DNA of 64,000 nt from contig NZ_CP067140.1 of NCBI RefSeq assembly GCF_028553805.1, positions 744,001-808,000 on the forward strand. The letters are read 5' to 3'. This document shows positions 28,098 through 37,979 of the stretch, one piece after another (within the stretch, counting starts at the first letter, position 1; the number at the start of each line of letters is the position of its first letter). Source of the stretch: Paracoccus saliphilus. Its GTDB lineage: Bacteria; Pseudomonadota; Alphaproteobacteria; Rhodobacterales; Rhodobacteraceae. A program made the translations under genes and the position numbers. The notes beneath the pieces are model-generated. The model saw only the letters and a program-made list of their open reading frames with translations. It did no database searches and was not told the DNA's origin.

Positions 28098-29102
28098 TCA
28101 TGCCGTTACAGCCTGCTGCTGGAACGTCTTTGGGGTCTTGCCAAATTCGCGCTTGAATGTTGCACAGAAATGCGCGGTGTCCGAGAAGCCCGTCTCATAC
28201 GCGATCTCGGTGATGTTGCGCTTGCGCCCGAGCAGCATTTCCTGCGCGGCCATCAAGCGCAATCGCCGCCAGAAGCGCGCCGGTGAGCTGTTCAGGTCTT
28301 GGGAAAAGGCACGATTCAGGCTGGGTTTCGAGACATTCAGTTTGCGCGCAAGCTCGGTGATCGAGCATGGTGAGTCCAGGCCGAACTCCATGGCTTCGAC
28401 TGCGCGCCGCGTCAGGCCGCTGGCTGTACTCAAACCGGCATTGCTGTCAGTAACCTTGCGCATGAATTTCGGTGGCGCCTGATCCATCAGCAGATGCGCC
28501 AGCGCCTTGTTCGCGCGTGTGCTATTGCTGTAGGCGCTGATAAGTAGCGTTGCGACCCAGGCACTTGCAACTCCGCCCGGGCAGGTCAGGATGTTGCCGT
28601 CGATGACATGGCTTCGGTTGGTGACTGCGACTGCCTGCGGATAACGTTCGGAGAAGGTTTGCGACGTTTCGAAATGCAGGGCGCATCGTCGCCCGTCCAA
28701 TAGCCCGGAGCGCGCAAGTACGAACGAGCCGGTGCAAAGACCGATGATCGGCAGTCCGCGCTTGTGAAATGTCGCCAGGAATGGCTCGACTTCCGGAGCC
28801 AACTGATCGATGAATTTCAGGCGACCACCGCAAACGACGACACATTCATATGCCTCTGGGTCACGAAGAATATTGGTTGGCGTGATCTCCAGCCCACAGC
28901 TGGCCCGCAGGGGCAGTGGGCCGGCGGCCAGAAAGTCCCATGAAAAATAGATCTGCTGGCTGCGGTCGCCGTGATCCGCAGCCAAGCGGAGCGCATCAAC
29001 GAAGCCTGACATCGCGGTCAGCGTGAAACCCGGGCAAAGTAGAATTGCGACCCGAAGATAAGGCAGACCCTCTCTGGCATGGGCTCTGGGTTTGAATTCC
29101 AT
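28098..29102 (-). CDS. AraC-family regulator with DJ-1/PfpI domain (GlxA type)
   Basis: A 334-residue protein. Residues from about 18 to 190 are a class I glutamine-amidotransferase-like ligand domain (VAILLCPGFTLTAMSGFVDA, with the nucleophile-elbow region GLCTGSFVLARSGLLDGR). The C-terminal 100 residues hold two AraC helix-turn-helices (CSITELARKLNVSKPSLNRA and ITEIAYETGFSDTAHFCATF). Regulators of this design include GlxA/CdhR and GbdR-like activators of carnitine, betaine and arginine breakdown genes. It diverges from the demethylase/ABC cluster and converges on the cyclodeaminase-family gene, so it probably activates one or both in response to a quaternary amine or amino acid. Confidence 0.9.
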   Translation of the reverse strand: MEFKPRAHAREGLPYLRVAILLCPGFTLTAMSGFVDALRLAADHGDRSQQIYFSWDFLAAGPLPLRASCGLEITPTNILRDPEAYECVVVCGGRLKFIDQLAPEVEPFLATFHKRGLPIIGLCTGSFVLARSGLLDGRRCALHFETSQTFSERYPQAVAVTNRSHVIDGNILTCPGGVASAWVATLLISAYSNSTRANKALAHLLMDQAPPKFMRKVTDSNAGLSTASGLTRRAVEAMEFGLDSPCSITELARKLNVSKPSLNRAFSQDLNSSPARFWRRLRLMAAQEMLLGRKRNITEIAYETGFSDTAHFCATFKREFGKTPKTFQQQAVTA

Positions 29103-29225
29103 GATCCGGCAACAATCCTTTTGATCTAAATATTATGAAAAACTATCCATATATGCAATCTCCGGCGCCTGACTTGTTCCTAGGCTGAGTTTCCAGACAG
29201 CCACCTGCATTATGGAAGCCTGCGA

Positions 29226-31226
29226 ATGAACTATGAGCGCGCAAAATACGCGAAACTTCTTGAACCTCTGGAAATGCGTCACAAGACGCTGCGCAATCGT
29301 ATCGTGTTCGGTGCTCACACAGCCAACATGGCTGAGGGTGGTTTGCCTGGAGAGCGGCATCTTGGATACTATTTGGAGCGCGCGCGAGGGGGAGCCGGCA
29401 TGATCGTGGTCGAGCCGATGCCGGTTCACCCTACGGCCGTGTTGACTCGTGGCAATTTCAAACCCTGCTCTGACGAGGTGATCCCGGGTTTCCGTCGAAT
29501 TACCGAGGTCTGTAAGGCCGAGGGTGCGACCATGCTGCAGCAGATTTATCACGTGGGTCAGCACGGTGACTACGATCTGTCATATCAACCAAACTGGTCG
29601 CCTTCCGGATTGCCCTCGTTTCATGATGGCGATGGCAGTCACCGAATGAGCGAATCCGAAATCGAAACTCTGATCGACTGTTTCGTTCAGGCTGCCATAC
29701 GTGCGCGCGCCTGCGGTTTTGAGGGGGTCGAGATATTTGGGGCCTATAACTCGTTGCTGGAGCAGTTCTGGCTGCCCTGGAACAATCGGCGAGACGACCG
29801 ATGGGGCGGGACATTGGAGAACCGGATGCGGTTCACCACCGAAATGGTATCGCGTATTCGGAAAGCCGCAGGCGATGAATTCATTATCGGCATCGCTTCC
29901 AGTATCGAGCGCGATGTCAATGTTGGTCTGAAGGTGGAGGAACTACAGGAGATTGCCTCCTATCTCGATGACCGTGCGCTGATCGATTATATCTCTGTTG
30001 GGACGGGCAGTTATTTTGACCATAGTTCCACAATTCCGGGATTCCTGAACGCCGACAAGCTCGGCGCGCCCAATGCGGAGGCCCTGAAGGCGGTTTGCAA
30101 GCATATCCGGGTACAGGCGGAAAGTCATATACGCACGCCTGAGAACGCCAACGAGGTCATTACGTCCGGTGGAGCAGATTTGGTTTCGATCGTGCGAGGG
30201 CAGATCGCCGATCCCCACTGGGTCAACAAGGTCGCCCAGAACCGTGATACGGATGTGCGTGGCTGCATTTCGTGCAACCAGATGTGCTGGGGCCGCCGAT
30301 CGCGAGACTATTGGATCTCGTGTCTGGTCAATCCTTCTGCCGGGCGCGAGTTCGAATGGGGCGGCGACAGCTTTACTGCCGCCGACAAGTCCAAGCGCCT
30401 TCTTGTCGTCGGGGGTGGGCCGGCGGGGCTTGAAGCGGCGCGGGTTGCGGCGGAACGCGGTCACAGCGTCACGCTTGTCGAGGCTTCCTCTAAACTGGGC
30501 GGCCAGTTCCGGCTGGCGGGTCTCCAGCATCGCCGTTCGCAGATTCTTGAGTTGATTGAGTGGTATGAAAGGCAATTCGAACGGCTGGACGTGAAAGTCC
30601 AGTTCAACAGCCCGGTCGATGGCGAGGATATTCTGAGCTACGAAGCCGACGAGGTGATCGTCGCCACTGGCTCTCTACCTGCAGAGACAGGTTTTCAACG
30701 CGTATTGCCGGAGCTGGAGCGCTTGCCGGGAGCAGAGAAGAAGAATGTCTTCTCGGTCGAGGACGTGATGACCAACAATGCCAAGTTGGGGGGGCATGTG
30801 TTGGTTCTGGACGACACGGGCGACTGGCGTGGCCTTGGCACCGCGATGCATATTGCCAGCCGCGGTCACCGGGTTAGCGTGGTGACCGGCTGGCCGCTAG
30901 TAGGGCAGTTCTTGCCGCGCACTCTGAGCGACAACGACAGCCGGGCGCGGGTCAAGGCCTCGGGCGGCAGTCTCCTGACCGAGACTGCCATAACTGAATG
31001 GACGGACAGCGGCGCCCGACTCCGCAGTGTCCTTGATCGCAGTGAAAGCTTCATCGAGGCGGATACACTCATCCTGGCCACCACCAATATCTCGGAAGAT
31101 TGGATTATGGCCGAACTCGAAAACCTGAACTCAGCACAGTCTAAGCACCTGATCGGGGATGCTATGGCACCGCGGCTGGCCGTTGCCGCAATCTACGAGG
31201 GTCGCGTCCTTGGCCAGGCGATCTAA
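29226..31226 (+). CDS. TMADH/2,4-dienoyl-CoA-reductase-like flavoenzyme, probable N-methylproline-type demethylase
   Basis: A 666-residue enzyme with an N-terminal OYE-type FMN barrel (LLEPLEMRHKTLRNRIVFGA, then NRRDDRWGGTLENRMRF). A 4Fe-4S site with CX2CX3CX11C spacing follows (Cys at about 347, 350, 354 and 366). The C-terminal FAD/NAD-binding half has VVGGGPAGLEAARVAAERGH near residue 395. The same architecture occurs in trimethylamine dehydrogenase, dienoyl-CoA reductase FadH and bacterial N-methylproline (stachydrine pathway) demethylases. No acyl-CoA genes are adjacent, while an opine/peptide-type importer and a GlxA-like regulator are, which favours demethylation of an N-methylated amino acid. 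The substrate remains an inference. Confidence 0.8.
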   Translation: MNYERAKYAKLLEPLEMRHKTLRNRIVFGAHTANMAEGGLPGERHLGYYLERARGGAGMIVVEPMPVHPTAVLTRGNFKPCSDEVIPGFRRITEVCKAEGATMLQQIYHVGQHGDYDLSYQPNWSPSGLPSFHDGDGSHRMSESEIETLIDCFVQAAIRARACGFEGVEIFGAYNSLLEQFWLPWNNRRDDRWGGTLENRMRFTTEMVSRIRKAAGDEFIIGIASSIERDVNVGLKVEELQEIASYLDDRALIDYISVGTGSYFDHSSTIPGFLNADKLGAPNAEALKAVCKHIRVQAESHIRTPENANEVITSGGADLVSIVRGQIADPHWVNKVAQNRDTDVRGCISCNQMCWGRRSRDYWISCLVNPSAGREFEWGGDSFTAADKSKRLLVVGGGPAGLEAARVAAERGHSVTLVEASSKLGGQFRLAGLQHRRSQILELIEWYERQFERLDVKVQFNSPVDGEDILSYEADEVIVATGSLPAETGFQRVLPELERLPGAEKKNVFSVEDVMTNNAKLGGHVLVLDDTGDWRGLGTAMHIASRGHRVSVVTGWPLVGQFLPRTLSDNDSRARVKASGGSLLTETAITEWTDSGARLRSVLDRSESFIEADTLILATTNISEDWIMAELENLNSAQSKHLIGDAMAPRLAVAAIYEGRVLGQAI

Positions 31227-31300
31227 CGGATATCGACCGCTAGGGGCGGTCTCCGGCCCTGGCGAAACAAGAAAAAAATACTGCAACAAGGAAGGCTGAC

Positions 31301-32899
31301 ATGTCTGACAGGAACAAGATCAACTATCTCTATGCGCGGGGGCACACCACGCGCCGCAGTTTCATCGCGAGCGCGACGGCACTTGGACTTGGCGCAACCG
31401 CAGCCTCGGGCCTCTGGACTATGGCAGCGGCGCAAACCCCCAGCCCGACACGCGGCGGATTGCTGCGTGCGGGACTGATAGGGGGCTCGACCTCCGATAC
31501 GCTGGATCCTGCGACGTTCAACGATACGTTCATGATCTCGGTCTCGCATGCGATCCGCGACCACCTCGTTGATGTGGGCTACGATAACTCGCTGCAACCG
31601 GCATTGGCTGAAAGCTGGGAGACGTCGCAGGATGCGAAGACCTGGAGGTTCAAGCTACGTCAGGGTGTCAGCTTCTCAGATGGCAAACCGCTGACCACCG
31701 ATGATGTCATTGCTTCTCTCAATCTACACAGGGGAGAGGATAGCAGCTCGGGTGCGAAAGGCCTTTTCGAGACGGTTTCGGATATTCAAGCTGATGGTAG
31801 CGATACTATCGTGATCACCCTTTCAGCTGGTGATATCGATTTTCCTTATTTGCTGACCGATTACCATGTGCCAATCCTGCCGACGAAGGATGGGAAGGCT
31901 GATGTCATGTCCCGGATAGGCACCGGCCTCTATACGCTTGAAAGTTTCGAGCCGGGCGTGAGTGCCGAGTTGAAGCGTAATCCTGATGCCTGGCAGGCCG
32001 GAGAACTGGGATTCTTCGATGAGGCCCGGATCCTTGTCATCGCCGACAACACGGCACGCCAGAACGCCGTCATCAATGGCGAGGTCGATGTGATCAACCG
32101 CCCGGAACTGCGCCTGATGCAGCGAATGGCACGGGTGCAGGGGCTGCGAGCGGAGACCGTGACGTCGAACATCCACTACACGATGCCTATGCATATGGAT
32201 GTCGCGCCCTTCGACAATCCCGATTTCCGCATGGCGATGAAATACGCGCTCAACCGGGAGGAGTTTATCGAGAAGGTGCTGTTCGGTTACGGCAAGGTCG
32301 GGAACGATAACCCGATCGGGCCGGGCTTCCGCTTCCACGATGCCAGCCTGCCCCAACGCGAGTTCGACCTCGACAAGGCTAAATTTCACATCGAAAAGGC
32401 GGAATTGAACGGTATCCAGGTCAATCTGTCTGCAGCCGATGCGGCTTTCGTCGGCGCAGTGGACGCTGCAGTTCTGATGGCCGAGAATGTACGCAATATT
32501 GGTGTGAATATCAATGTCGTGCGTGAACCCAATGATGGCTACTGGTCGAACATCTGGCTGAAAAAGCCTTGGTGCACATGTTTTTGGGGGTCACGGCCAG
32601 TCGAGGACATGATGCTGTCGATCGCCTATCGCACGGGGGCGCCTTGGAACGACACGCATATCCAGATCGAACAACTGGATCAATTGATCACGACTGCACG
32701 GGCCGAAATCGACGAGGAGAAGCGGCGCCAGCAATATGCCGACATTCAGCACATCATTGCGGAACAGGGGGGCAGTCTTGTTCCGGCATTCGCGCAAGAG
32801 GTGATGCTGCTCAACGACAAGGTCGCCACTACCGGCAAATACGGCGGCGGATGGGAAATGGACGGCGGCCATTTCATCAAGCGCTGGTGGGCGGCCTGA
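31301..32899 (+). CDS. ABC transporter solute-binding protein, family 5, Tat-exported
   Basis: A 532-residue receptor of the DppA/OppA family. The N-terminus carries a twin-arginine motif (TTRRSFIAS, Arg18-Arg19) followed by a hydrophobic stretch and the AAAQ cleavage region, so export is probably through Tat. The fold markers are LAESWETSQDAKTWRFKLRQ, VSFSDGKPLTTDDVIASLNL and, near residue 310, RMAMKYALNREEFIEKVLFG. It should bind a peptide, opine or betaine-like compound in the periplasm. It is the first of four importer genes and lies 75 bases behind the demethylase gene, with a small hairpin in the gap, consistent with one operon. Confidence 0.92.
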   Translation: MSDRNKINYLYARGHTTRRSFIASATALGLGATAASGLWTMAAAQTPSPTRGGLLRAGLIGGSTSDTLDPATFNDTFMISVSHAIRDHLVDVGYDNSLQPALAESWETSQDAKTWRFKLRQGVSFSDGKPLTTDDVIASLNLHRGEDSSSGAKGLFETVSDIQADGSDTIVITLSAGDIDFPYLLTDYHVPILPTKDGKADVMSRIGTGLYTLESFEPGVSAELKRNPDAWQAGELGFFDEARILVIADNTARQNAVINGEVDVINRPELRLMQRMARVQGLRAETVTSNIHYTMPMHMDVAPFDNPDFRMAMKYALNREEFIEKVLFGYGKVGNDNPIGPGFRFHDASLPQREFDLDKAKFHIEKAELNGIQVNLSAADAAFVGAVDAAVLMAENVRNIGVNINVVREPNDGYWSNIWLKKPWCTCFWGSRPVEDMMLSIAYRTGAPWNDTHIQIEQLDQLITTARAEIDEEKRRQQYADIQHIIAEQGGSLVPAFAQEVMLLNDKVATTGKYGGGWEMDGGHFIKRWWAA

Positions 32900-32970
32900 G
32901 ATGAAGGCCAGTCGGCCCGATTTCGGACCGGCTTTCCCGTTCACGAATTCTATGTGAGGTATCGCCCCGT

Positions 32971-33924
32971 ATGGCTCATATGTGGAGATTGGTCGGTCGA
33001 CGTCTGCTCCTGGCGCTTGCGATCCTGTTTGTCATCTCAATCCTGATCTTTGGCGCGCTGGAGTTATTGCCGGGCGATGCAGCCGAGGCTTTGCTGGGAC
33101 AGGCAGCCTCTCCGGAAACGGTGGCTGCCCTGCGACGGGACCTTGGCCTCGATCAGCCTCTGGTTCTACGCTACCTGTCCTGGCTCGCCGGAGCATTACA
33201 GGGAGATTTCGGTATATCTCTCGCCAGTCGCCAGCCAATCGGGGAACTGATCAGCGGACGGTTCCAGAACACGCTGTTCCTTGCACTCTATGCGGCCGCC
33301 ATCGCTGTTCCCATCTCGCTGGTTCTGGGATTGGCATCGGCCATGCTGCGCAACACGATCTTTGATCGGTTGGTCAACGTCACTGCCTTGTCGGCGATCT
33401 CATTTCCCGATTTCTTCGTTGCGTATATCCTGATTTTCCTGCTTGCGCAGACCGGGATGTTCCCAACGATCGCGTCGGGCGTGGCAACTGCGGATTTCGT
33501 GGGGCGACTGCATATGAGCTTTCTGCCGGCCGTGACACTCAGTCTTGCAGTTTCAGCGCATATGTTGCGCATGACGCGAGCCTCAATCGTCAATCTTTTG
33601 GCATCACCATATATTGAAATGGCACACCTCAAGGGGGCGGGTCCGATCCGTCTGGTTCTGATTCACGCGCTCCCGAATGCGGCCTCACCGATCATCAATG
33701 TGGTGGCGATCAACCTAGCCTATCTGGTCACCGGGGTCGTGGTTGTCGAGGTGGTTTTTGCCTATCCAGGCATGGGACAGTTGATGGTAGATTCCGTATC
33801 TAAACGCGATGTTCCGGTGGTGCAGGCCGCCGCGTTGATCTTTGCCTGTGCCTATGTCCTGCTCAACCTTCTAGCAGATGTGCTGGCGATCCTGACAAAC
33901 CCACGCGTGTTGCACCGGCGCTGA
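32971..33924 (+). CDS. ABC transporter permease, DppB type
   Basis: A 317-residue inner-membrane protein with six hydrophobic helices, the first being LLLALAILFVISILIFGALE. The DppB-specific segments are LPGDAAEALLGQAASPETVA with LRRDLGLDQPLVLRYLSWL after the first helix. The cytoplasmic EAA-like loop is MAHLKGAGPIRLVLIHALPN near residue 215. With the next gene it forms the translocation pore of the importer. It starts 71 bases after the receptor stop and is followed within a few bases by the second permease gene. Confidence 0.93.
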   Translation: MAHMWRLVGRRLLLALAILFVISILIFGALELLPGDAAEALLGQAASPETVAALRRDLGLDQPLVLRYLSWLAGALQGDFGISLASRQPIGELISGRFQNTLFLALYAAAIAVPISLVLGLASAMLRNTIFDRLVNVTALSAISFPDFFVAYILIFLLAQTGMFPTIASGVATADFVGRLHMSFLPAVTLSLAVSAHMLRMTRASIVNLLASPYIEMAHLKGAGPIRLVLIHALPNAASPIINVVAINLAYLVTGVVVVEVVFAYPGMGQLMVDSVSKRDVPVVQAAALIFACAYVLLNLLADVLAILTNPRVLHRR

Positions 33925-33930
33925 GAAGGA

Positions 33931-34869
33931 ATGATGGACACCATGACAACCCTGCTTCTCCCCTTCGGTTGGGCCATTGTGGCGCTGGCCTGTGCTGCAG
34001 TAGTTGGCTGGAGCTGCCGTGCGGCCCTCGTGCTGGTTCTGCCTGCCCGAAATGCGCGCACCGTTCGCCATGCGCCGCTGACCGCGACCTTCGGCATGGC
34101 CGTCATCGCAGCCTATGTCATAGTCGTGCTGGCAGCGCCCCTGATCGCACCTCATGGCGAAAGGATCGTGCTGGACGCCGAATACTTGCCCTGGAACTCC
34201 ACTTATCCGTTGGGCACCGACAATCTGGGCAGGGACATGCTGTCGCGGCTGATCTTCGGTATCCGCAACTCTGTTGGGATCGCCTTCGCGACGACGGTTC
34301 TGGCCTTCCTGGCCGGTGCGATCGGAGGACTCCTGGCCGCCACGATCGGCGGCTGGCTGGACCAACTCCTCAGCCGCATCGTCGATGTGCTGATGGCAAT
34401 TCCGTCATTGATCTTTGCGCTGTTAATGTTGTCGATCCTGGGAACCTCGATTCCAAATTTGATCCTGGTAATCGCCATCGTCGATGCCACGAGGGTTTTT
34501 CGTATCGCCCGTGCGGTTGCAGCCAATATCGTGGTCATGGAGTATGTCGAATCTGCCCGGCTGCGAGGCGCGGGGCTCTGGCGATTGATTGGACGCGAGA
34601 TCTTGCCCAATGCGATGCCGCCTTTGGTCGCGGAGTTTGGTTTGCGATTCTGTTTTGTTTTCCTGTCGATCTCGGCACTTTCTTTTCTTGGACTTGGAGT
34701 GCAGCCACCGAGCGCGGATTTAGGGGCCATGGTGCGCGAGAACGCCTCGCTGATTACCTTCGGTGACATCACCCCGATCCTGCCCGCCGCGCTCATTGCC
34801 TTGCTGACCGTAGCGGTGAACTTTGTCGTCGACTGGGCGCTGCACCTTTCCAGCGGGTTGAAGGAGTAA
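33931..34869 (+). CDS. ABC transporter permease, DppC type
   Basis: A permease of about 312 residues with the DppC/OppC pattern: an N-terminal helix pair, the periplasmic NSTYPLGTDNLGRDMLSRLIFG motif, and then GIRNSVGIAFATTVLAFLAG. The EAA-like loop ESARLRGAGLWRLIGREILPNAMPP lies near residue 210. The start is uncertain. ATG codons at 33931, 33934 and 33943 share one AAGGA site, and 33943 has the more usual spacing even though the longest form is listed. It overlaps nothing and lies four bases before the ATPase gene. Confidence 0.9.
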   Translation: MMDTMTTLLLPFGWAIVALACAAVVGWSCRAALVLVLPARNARTVRHAPLTATFGMAVIAAYVIVVLAAPLIAPHGERIVLDAEYLPWNSTYPLGTDNLGRDMLSRLIFGIRNSVGIAFATTVLAFLAGAIGGLLAATIGGWLDQLLSRIVDVLMAIPSLIFALLMLSILGTSIPNLILVIAIVDATRVFRIARAVAANIVVMEYVESARLRGAGLWRLIGREILPNAMPPLVAEFGLRFCFVFLSISALSFLGLGVQPPSADLGAMVRENASLITFGDITPILPAALIALLTVAVNFVVDWALHLSSGLKE

Positions 34870-34873
34870 TGGA

Positions 34874-36520
34874 ATGACCGAGACATCCAATCATACATCC
34901 TCCGCCAGCCCGCTTCTCGATATTCGGGCCCTGCAGATCGAAGGCAAACGGGATTACAGCTGGTCTGAGATCGTGAAGGGCGTCACCTTGACCCTCCATC
35001 GCGGCGAAGTCCTCGGATTGATCGGAGAATCCGGTGCGGGAAAATCCACGATCGGACTTGCGGCGATGGGTTATGCACGAGATGGCTGCCGCCTTTCTGG
35101 TGGGCAGGTTTTGTTCGATGGAATGGACCTGCGCAGAGCCACGGCACGGCAGCTTGCCGATTTGCGCGGTCGACGGATTGCCTATGTGGCGCAATCCGCC
35201 GCCGCCAGTCTCAATCCTGCCTGGCGTATTATCGATCAATATGCCGAGGGGCCAAAGATCCATGGCATAATGTCTGCAGAGAAGGCACGAAAGGATGCGG
35301 TGGACCTGTATACGAGGATGCGACTGCCCGATCCGCAGCAGATTGGGCTCCGCTATCCTCATCAGGTTTCGGGTGGGCAGCTGCAGCGAGCGATGACTGC
35401 GATGGCGATGGCCTGTCGTCCGGACCTGATCATTTTTGACGAGCCGACGACTGCGTTGGACGTGACCACTCAGATCGAAGTGCTGGGGGCAATTCGTGAT
35501 ATCGTCGAACAGTTTGACACGGCGGCAATCTATATTACCCACGATCTGGCGGTTGTCGCGCAAATGGCTGACCGCATCAAGGTTCTGCGCGATGGACAAG
35601 AAGTTGAGGAGGCGCCGACACGCGAGATGCTTGGCGCGCCAAGGCAAGACTATACGAAATCGCTTTGGGGCGTGCGTAACAAGGTGCATGTACCCAAGCC
35701 GGCGCCACCCGAGACTGCGGTGCCCAAGATCTCGGTCAACGGTGTGAGTGCCAGTTACGGAACGGTCAAGGTGCTCGACAACGTTTCGTTCCGGATTCAC
35801 CGAGGTCATACGACAGCGCTCGTGGGGGAATCGGGCAGTGGTAAATCTACCATGGCTCGGGTCATCGCCGGGCTTCTGTCTCCGACAGCGGGAGAGGTTA
35901 CATTCGATGACAAGTATCTGGCTGTGGATTTCCGCAAGCGCAGCAAGGAGGACTTGCGGCAGATCCAGATGATCTATCAGATGGCGGACACGGCGCTGAA
36001 TCCGAGGCATACCATCCGCGAGACACTTGGCTGGCCCATCTCCTTTTTTTCCGGCCTCCGCGGGCGCGCACGCCACGAACGCATACGAGAGCTCTTGCGA
36101 ATGATCGATCTGGAACCTGACGATTATATCGATCGGTTACCCGCAGAGCTTTCCGGCGGACAGAAGCAACGGATCGGGATAGCCAGGGCACTGGCGGCGA
36201 ACCCCAGCTTCATCATATGCGATGAGATCACTTCCGCTCTCGATCAGCTGGTGGCCGAAAGCATCCTGGACTTGCTGGACCGGCTGCAGAAGCAATTGGA
36301 TCTGACCTATATGTTCATTACGCATGATCTGGCCACAGTGAAGGCCATTGCCGACGATGTTGTCGTGATGCGCCGTGGCAAGATTGAAGAAAGCGGCCCC
36401 ACCGCCGGAATCTTCGCTGATCCCCAGGCAGATTATACCAAGTTGCTTCTTTCCTCCGTGCCGAACATGGATCCTGATTGGCTGACTCGTCGAGCGTCAA
36501 TGAAGGATGGCTTCGCTTAG
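34874..36520 (+). CDS. ABC transporter ATP-binding protein, fused DppD-DppF type
   Basis: A 548-residue protein with two complete ATPase domains. The first has Walker A GESGAGKST at about residue 51, signature VSGGQLQRAMTAMAM and Walker B LIIFDEPTTALDV. The second has Walker A GESGSGKST near 317, signature LSGGQKQRIGIARAL and Walker B FIICDEITSALD (the Pro of the usual DEPT is Ile). One gene thus replaces dppD plus dppF. It energises the importer encoded just upstream. The stop codon TAG lies exactly at the left border of the IS701 copy and forms part of its 4-bp target duplication, so the protein is unchanged. Confidence 0.93.
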   Translation: MTETSNHTSSASPLLDIRALQIEGKRDYSWSEIVKGVTLTLHRGEVLGLIGESGAGKSTIGLAAMGYARDGCRLSGGQVLFDGMDLRRATARQLADLRGRRIAYVAQSAAASLNPAWRIIDQYAEGPKIHGIMSAEKARKDAVDLYTRMRLPDPQQIGLRYPHQVSGGQLQRAMTAMAMACRPDLIIFDEPTTALDVTTQIEVLGAIRDIVEQFDTAAIYITHDLAVVAQMADRIKVLRDGQEVEEAPTREMLGAPRQDYTKSLWGVRNKVHVPKPAPPETAVPKISVNGVSASYGTVKVLDNVSFRIHRGHTTALVGESGSGKSTMARVIAGLLSPTAGEVTFDDKYLAVDFRKRSKEDLRQIQMIYQMADTALNPRHTIRETLGWPISFFSGLRGRARHERIRELLRMIDLEPDDYIDRLPAELSGGQKQRIGIARALAANPSFIICDEITSALDQLVAESILDLLDRLQKQLDLTYMFITHDLATVKAIADDVVVMRRGKIEESGPTAGIFADPQADYTKLLLSSVPNMDPDWLTRRASMKDGFA

Positions 36521-37962
36521 CACTACTTTGGCAGATTTTTGCTGATACGACAATCTCCGGATTCACGGGAGGTGTTTTGGGTGATTCATAGGGAGCCAGC
36601 TTTGAGGGAGGCTGGCGGATTATGGAGAACTGGCGGGACGATCTGGAGACATGGCTGGCACCGTTTATTGCGGGGCTTGGGCACAAGACGCGGGGGCGGA
36701 TGTGTCCGGCCTATGTTGCCGGGTTGATCGGCCCGGGTGATCGCAAGAGCGTGCAGCCGATGGCCGAGCGGGACAGGGCGGTCAGCTATGACCAACTGCA
36801 TCATTTCATCGCCGACGGGGTCTGGGACAGCGCGCCGCTGGAAGCGGCCTTGCTGGCCGAGGCCGACAGGCTGGTTGGCGGCGCGGAGGCCTTTCTGGTC
36901 ATCGATGATACCTGTCTGCCGAAGAAGGGCGAACGCTCGGTTGGGGTTGCGCCACAATATGCCTCCTCGCTGGGCAAGACCGCGAATTGCCAGTCGCTGG
37001 TCTCGGTAACACTGGCGTCGCGCGAGGTGCCGGTGGCGGTGGGGTTGCGGCTGTTTCTACCGGAAGTCTGGACCGACGATCCCGACCGCATGGCCCGAGC
37101 CCGGGTGCCGGAATATCGGCGAGCGGCCCTGAGTAAACCTGAGATTGCCATCGAGGAGATTGACCGGGTGAGGGATGCGGGCGTCCGCTTCGGCTGTGTG
37201 CTGGCCGATGCGGGTTACGGATCGGGCGGGCCTTTCCGCCAGTCTCTGAGCGAGCGCGGCCTTGCATGGGCGGTCGGCCTGTCGCGGCGCCAGAACGTCT
37301 ATCCGGCGGATGTCGGGCTGGTCTTTCCCGAGGTGGGACGCGGTCGCCGCCGCAAATATCACCTCCCCGACCGCGTGGCCGTTTCCGCTGAACAGATGCT
37401 GAAGGACGAGAAATGGCGGAAGGTCAGCTGGAGGCGTGGGACCAAAGGCAGGTTGAATTGCCAGTTCGCCGCAATCCGTGTCCGCATCGCCGATGGCTAT
37501 CGGCATCGCATGGCGGATGGCCGTGTGCAGGCTATGCCTGGTGACGAGGAGGTTTGGCTGATCGGTGAACGCCGTGCGACCGGCGAACGGAAATATTACG
37601 CCTCGAACCTGCCAGCCGACACCTGCCTCAAGACGCTCGCCGCTACCGTCAAGGCCCGATGGATCTGCGAACAGGCGCATCAACAACTCAAGGAAGAGCT
37701 TGGTCTCGATCATTTCGAGGGGCGGTCCTGGACGGGTCTTCACCGACACGCACTGATGACGATGATCGCCTACGCCTTCCTCCAATCCCGCCGCCTCAAG
37801 GCTGCGGGACGGGGGAAAAAGAGTCCCGGGACCACCCCCACAACCAACCATGCCAGCCGTCAGGCAAGCAATCCTCGATATCCTGGAGCGTCCACCGCCT
37901 ATTCGATGCCCTCATTGCGAAAGGCGTATCGCAGCGGGTGAGAAAAATCTGCCAAAGTAGTG
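36521..37962 (+). mobile_element. IS701-family insertion sequence, complete with target duplication
   Basis: The element is 1442 bp. The terminal repeats 36521-36540 and 37943-37962 are perfect 20-bp inverted copies beginning CACTACTTTGGCAG. Both sides are flanked by the tetranucleotide TTAG (36517-36520 and 37963-37966), a 4-bp target duplication as known for IS701 members. The intact repeats and duplication indicate a recent insertion, downstream of the ABC ATPase gene and against the older IS5 remnant. Confidence 0.95.
36622..37960 (+). pseudogene. IS701-family transposase, frame change near the 3' end
   Basis: The reading frame from ATG 36622 runs to 37941 (439 residues) and carries the DDE-fold blocks AFLVIDDTCLPKKGERSVGV, FGCVLADAGYGSGGPFRQSL and the later QAHQQLKEELGLDHFEGRSW, with the catalytic Asp, Asp and Glu candidates. 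After about 37820 (GRGKKSPG) the conserved ending of the family is found in another frame: PPPQPTMPAVRQAILDILER and then CPHCERRI, stopping at 37960 inside the right terminal repeat. Either a one-base frameshift has altered the last 40 residues or the element uses frameshifting. The rest is intact, so activity cannot be excluded. Confidence 0.75.
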
Positions 37963-37979
37963 TTAGGTTGGGGACTCAT

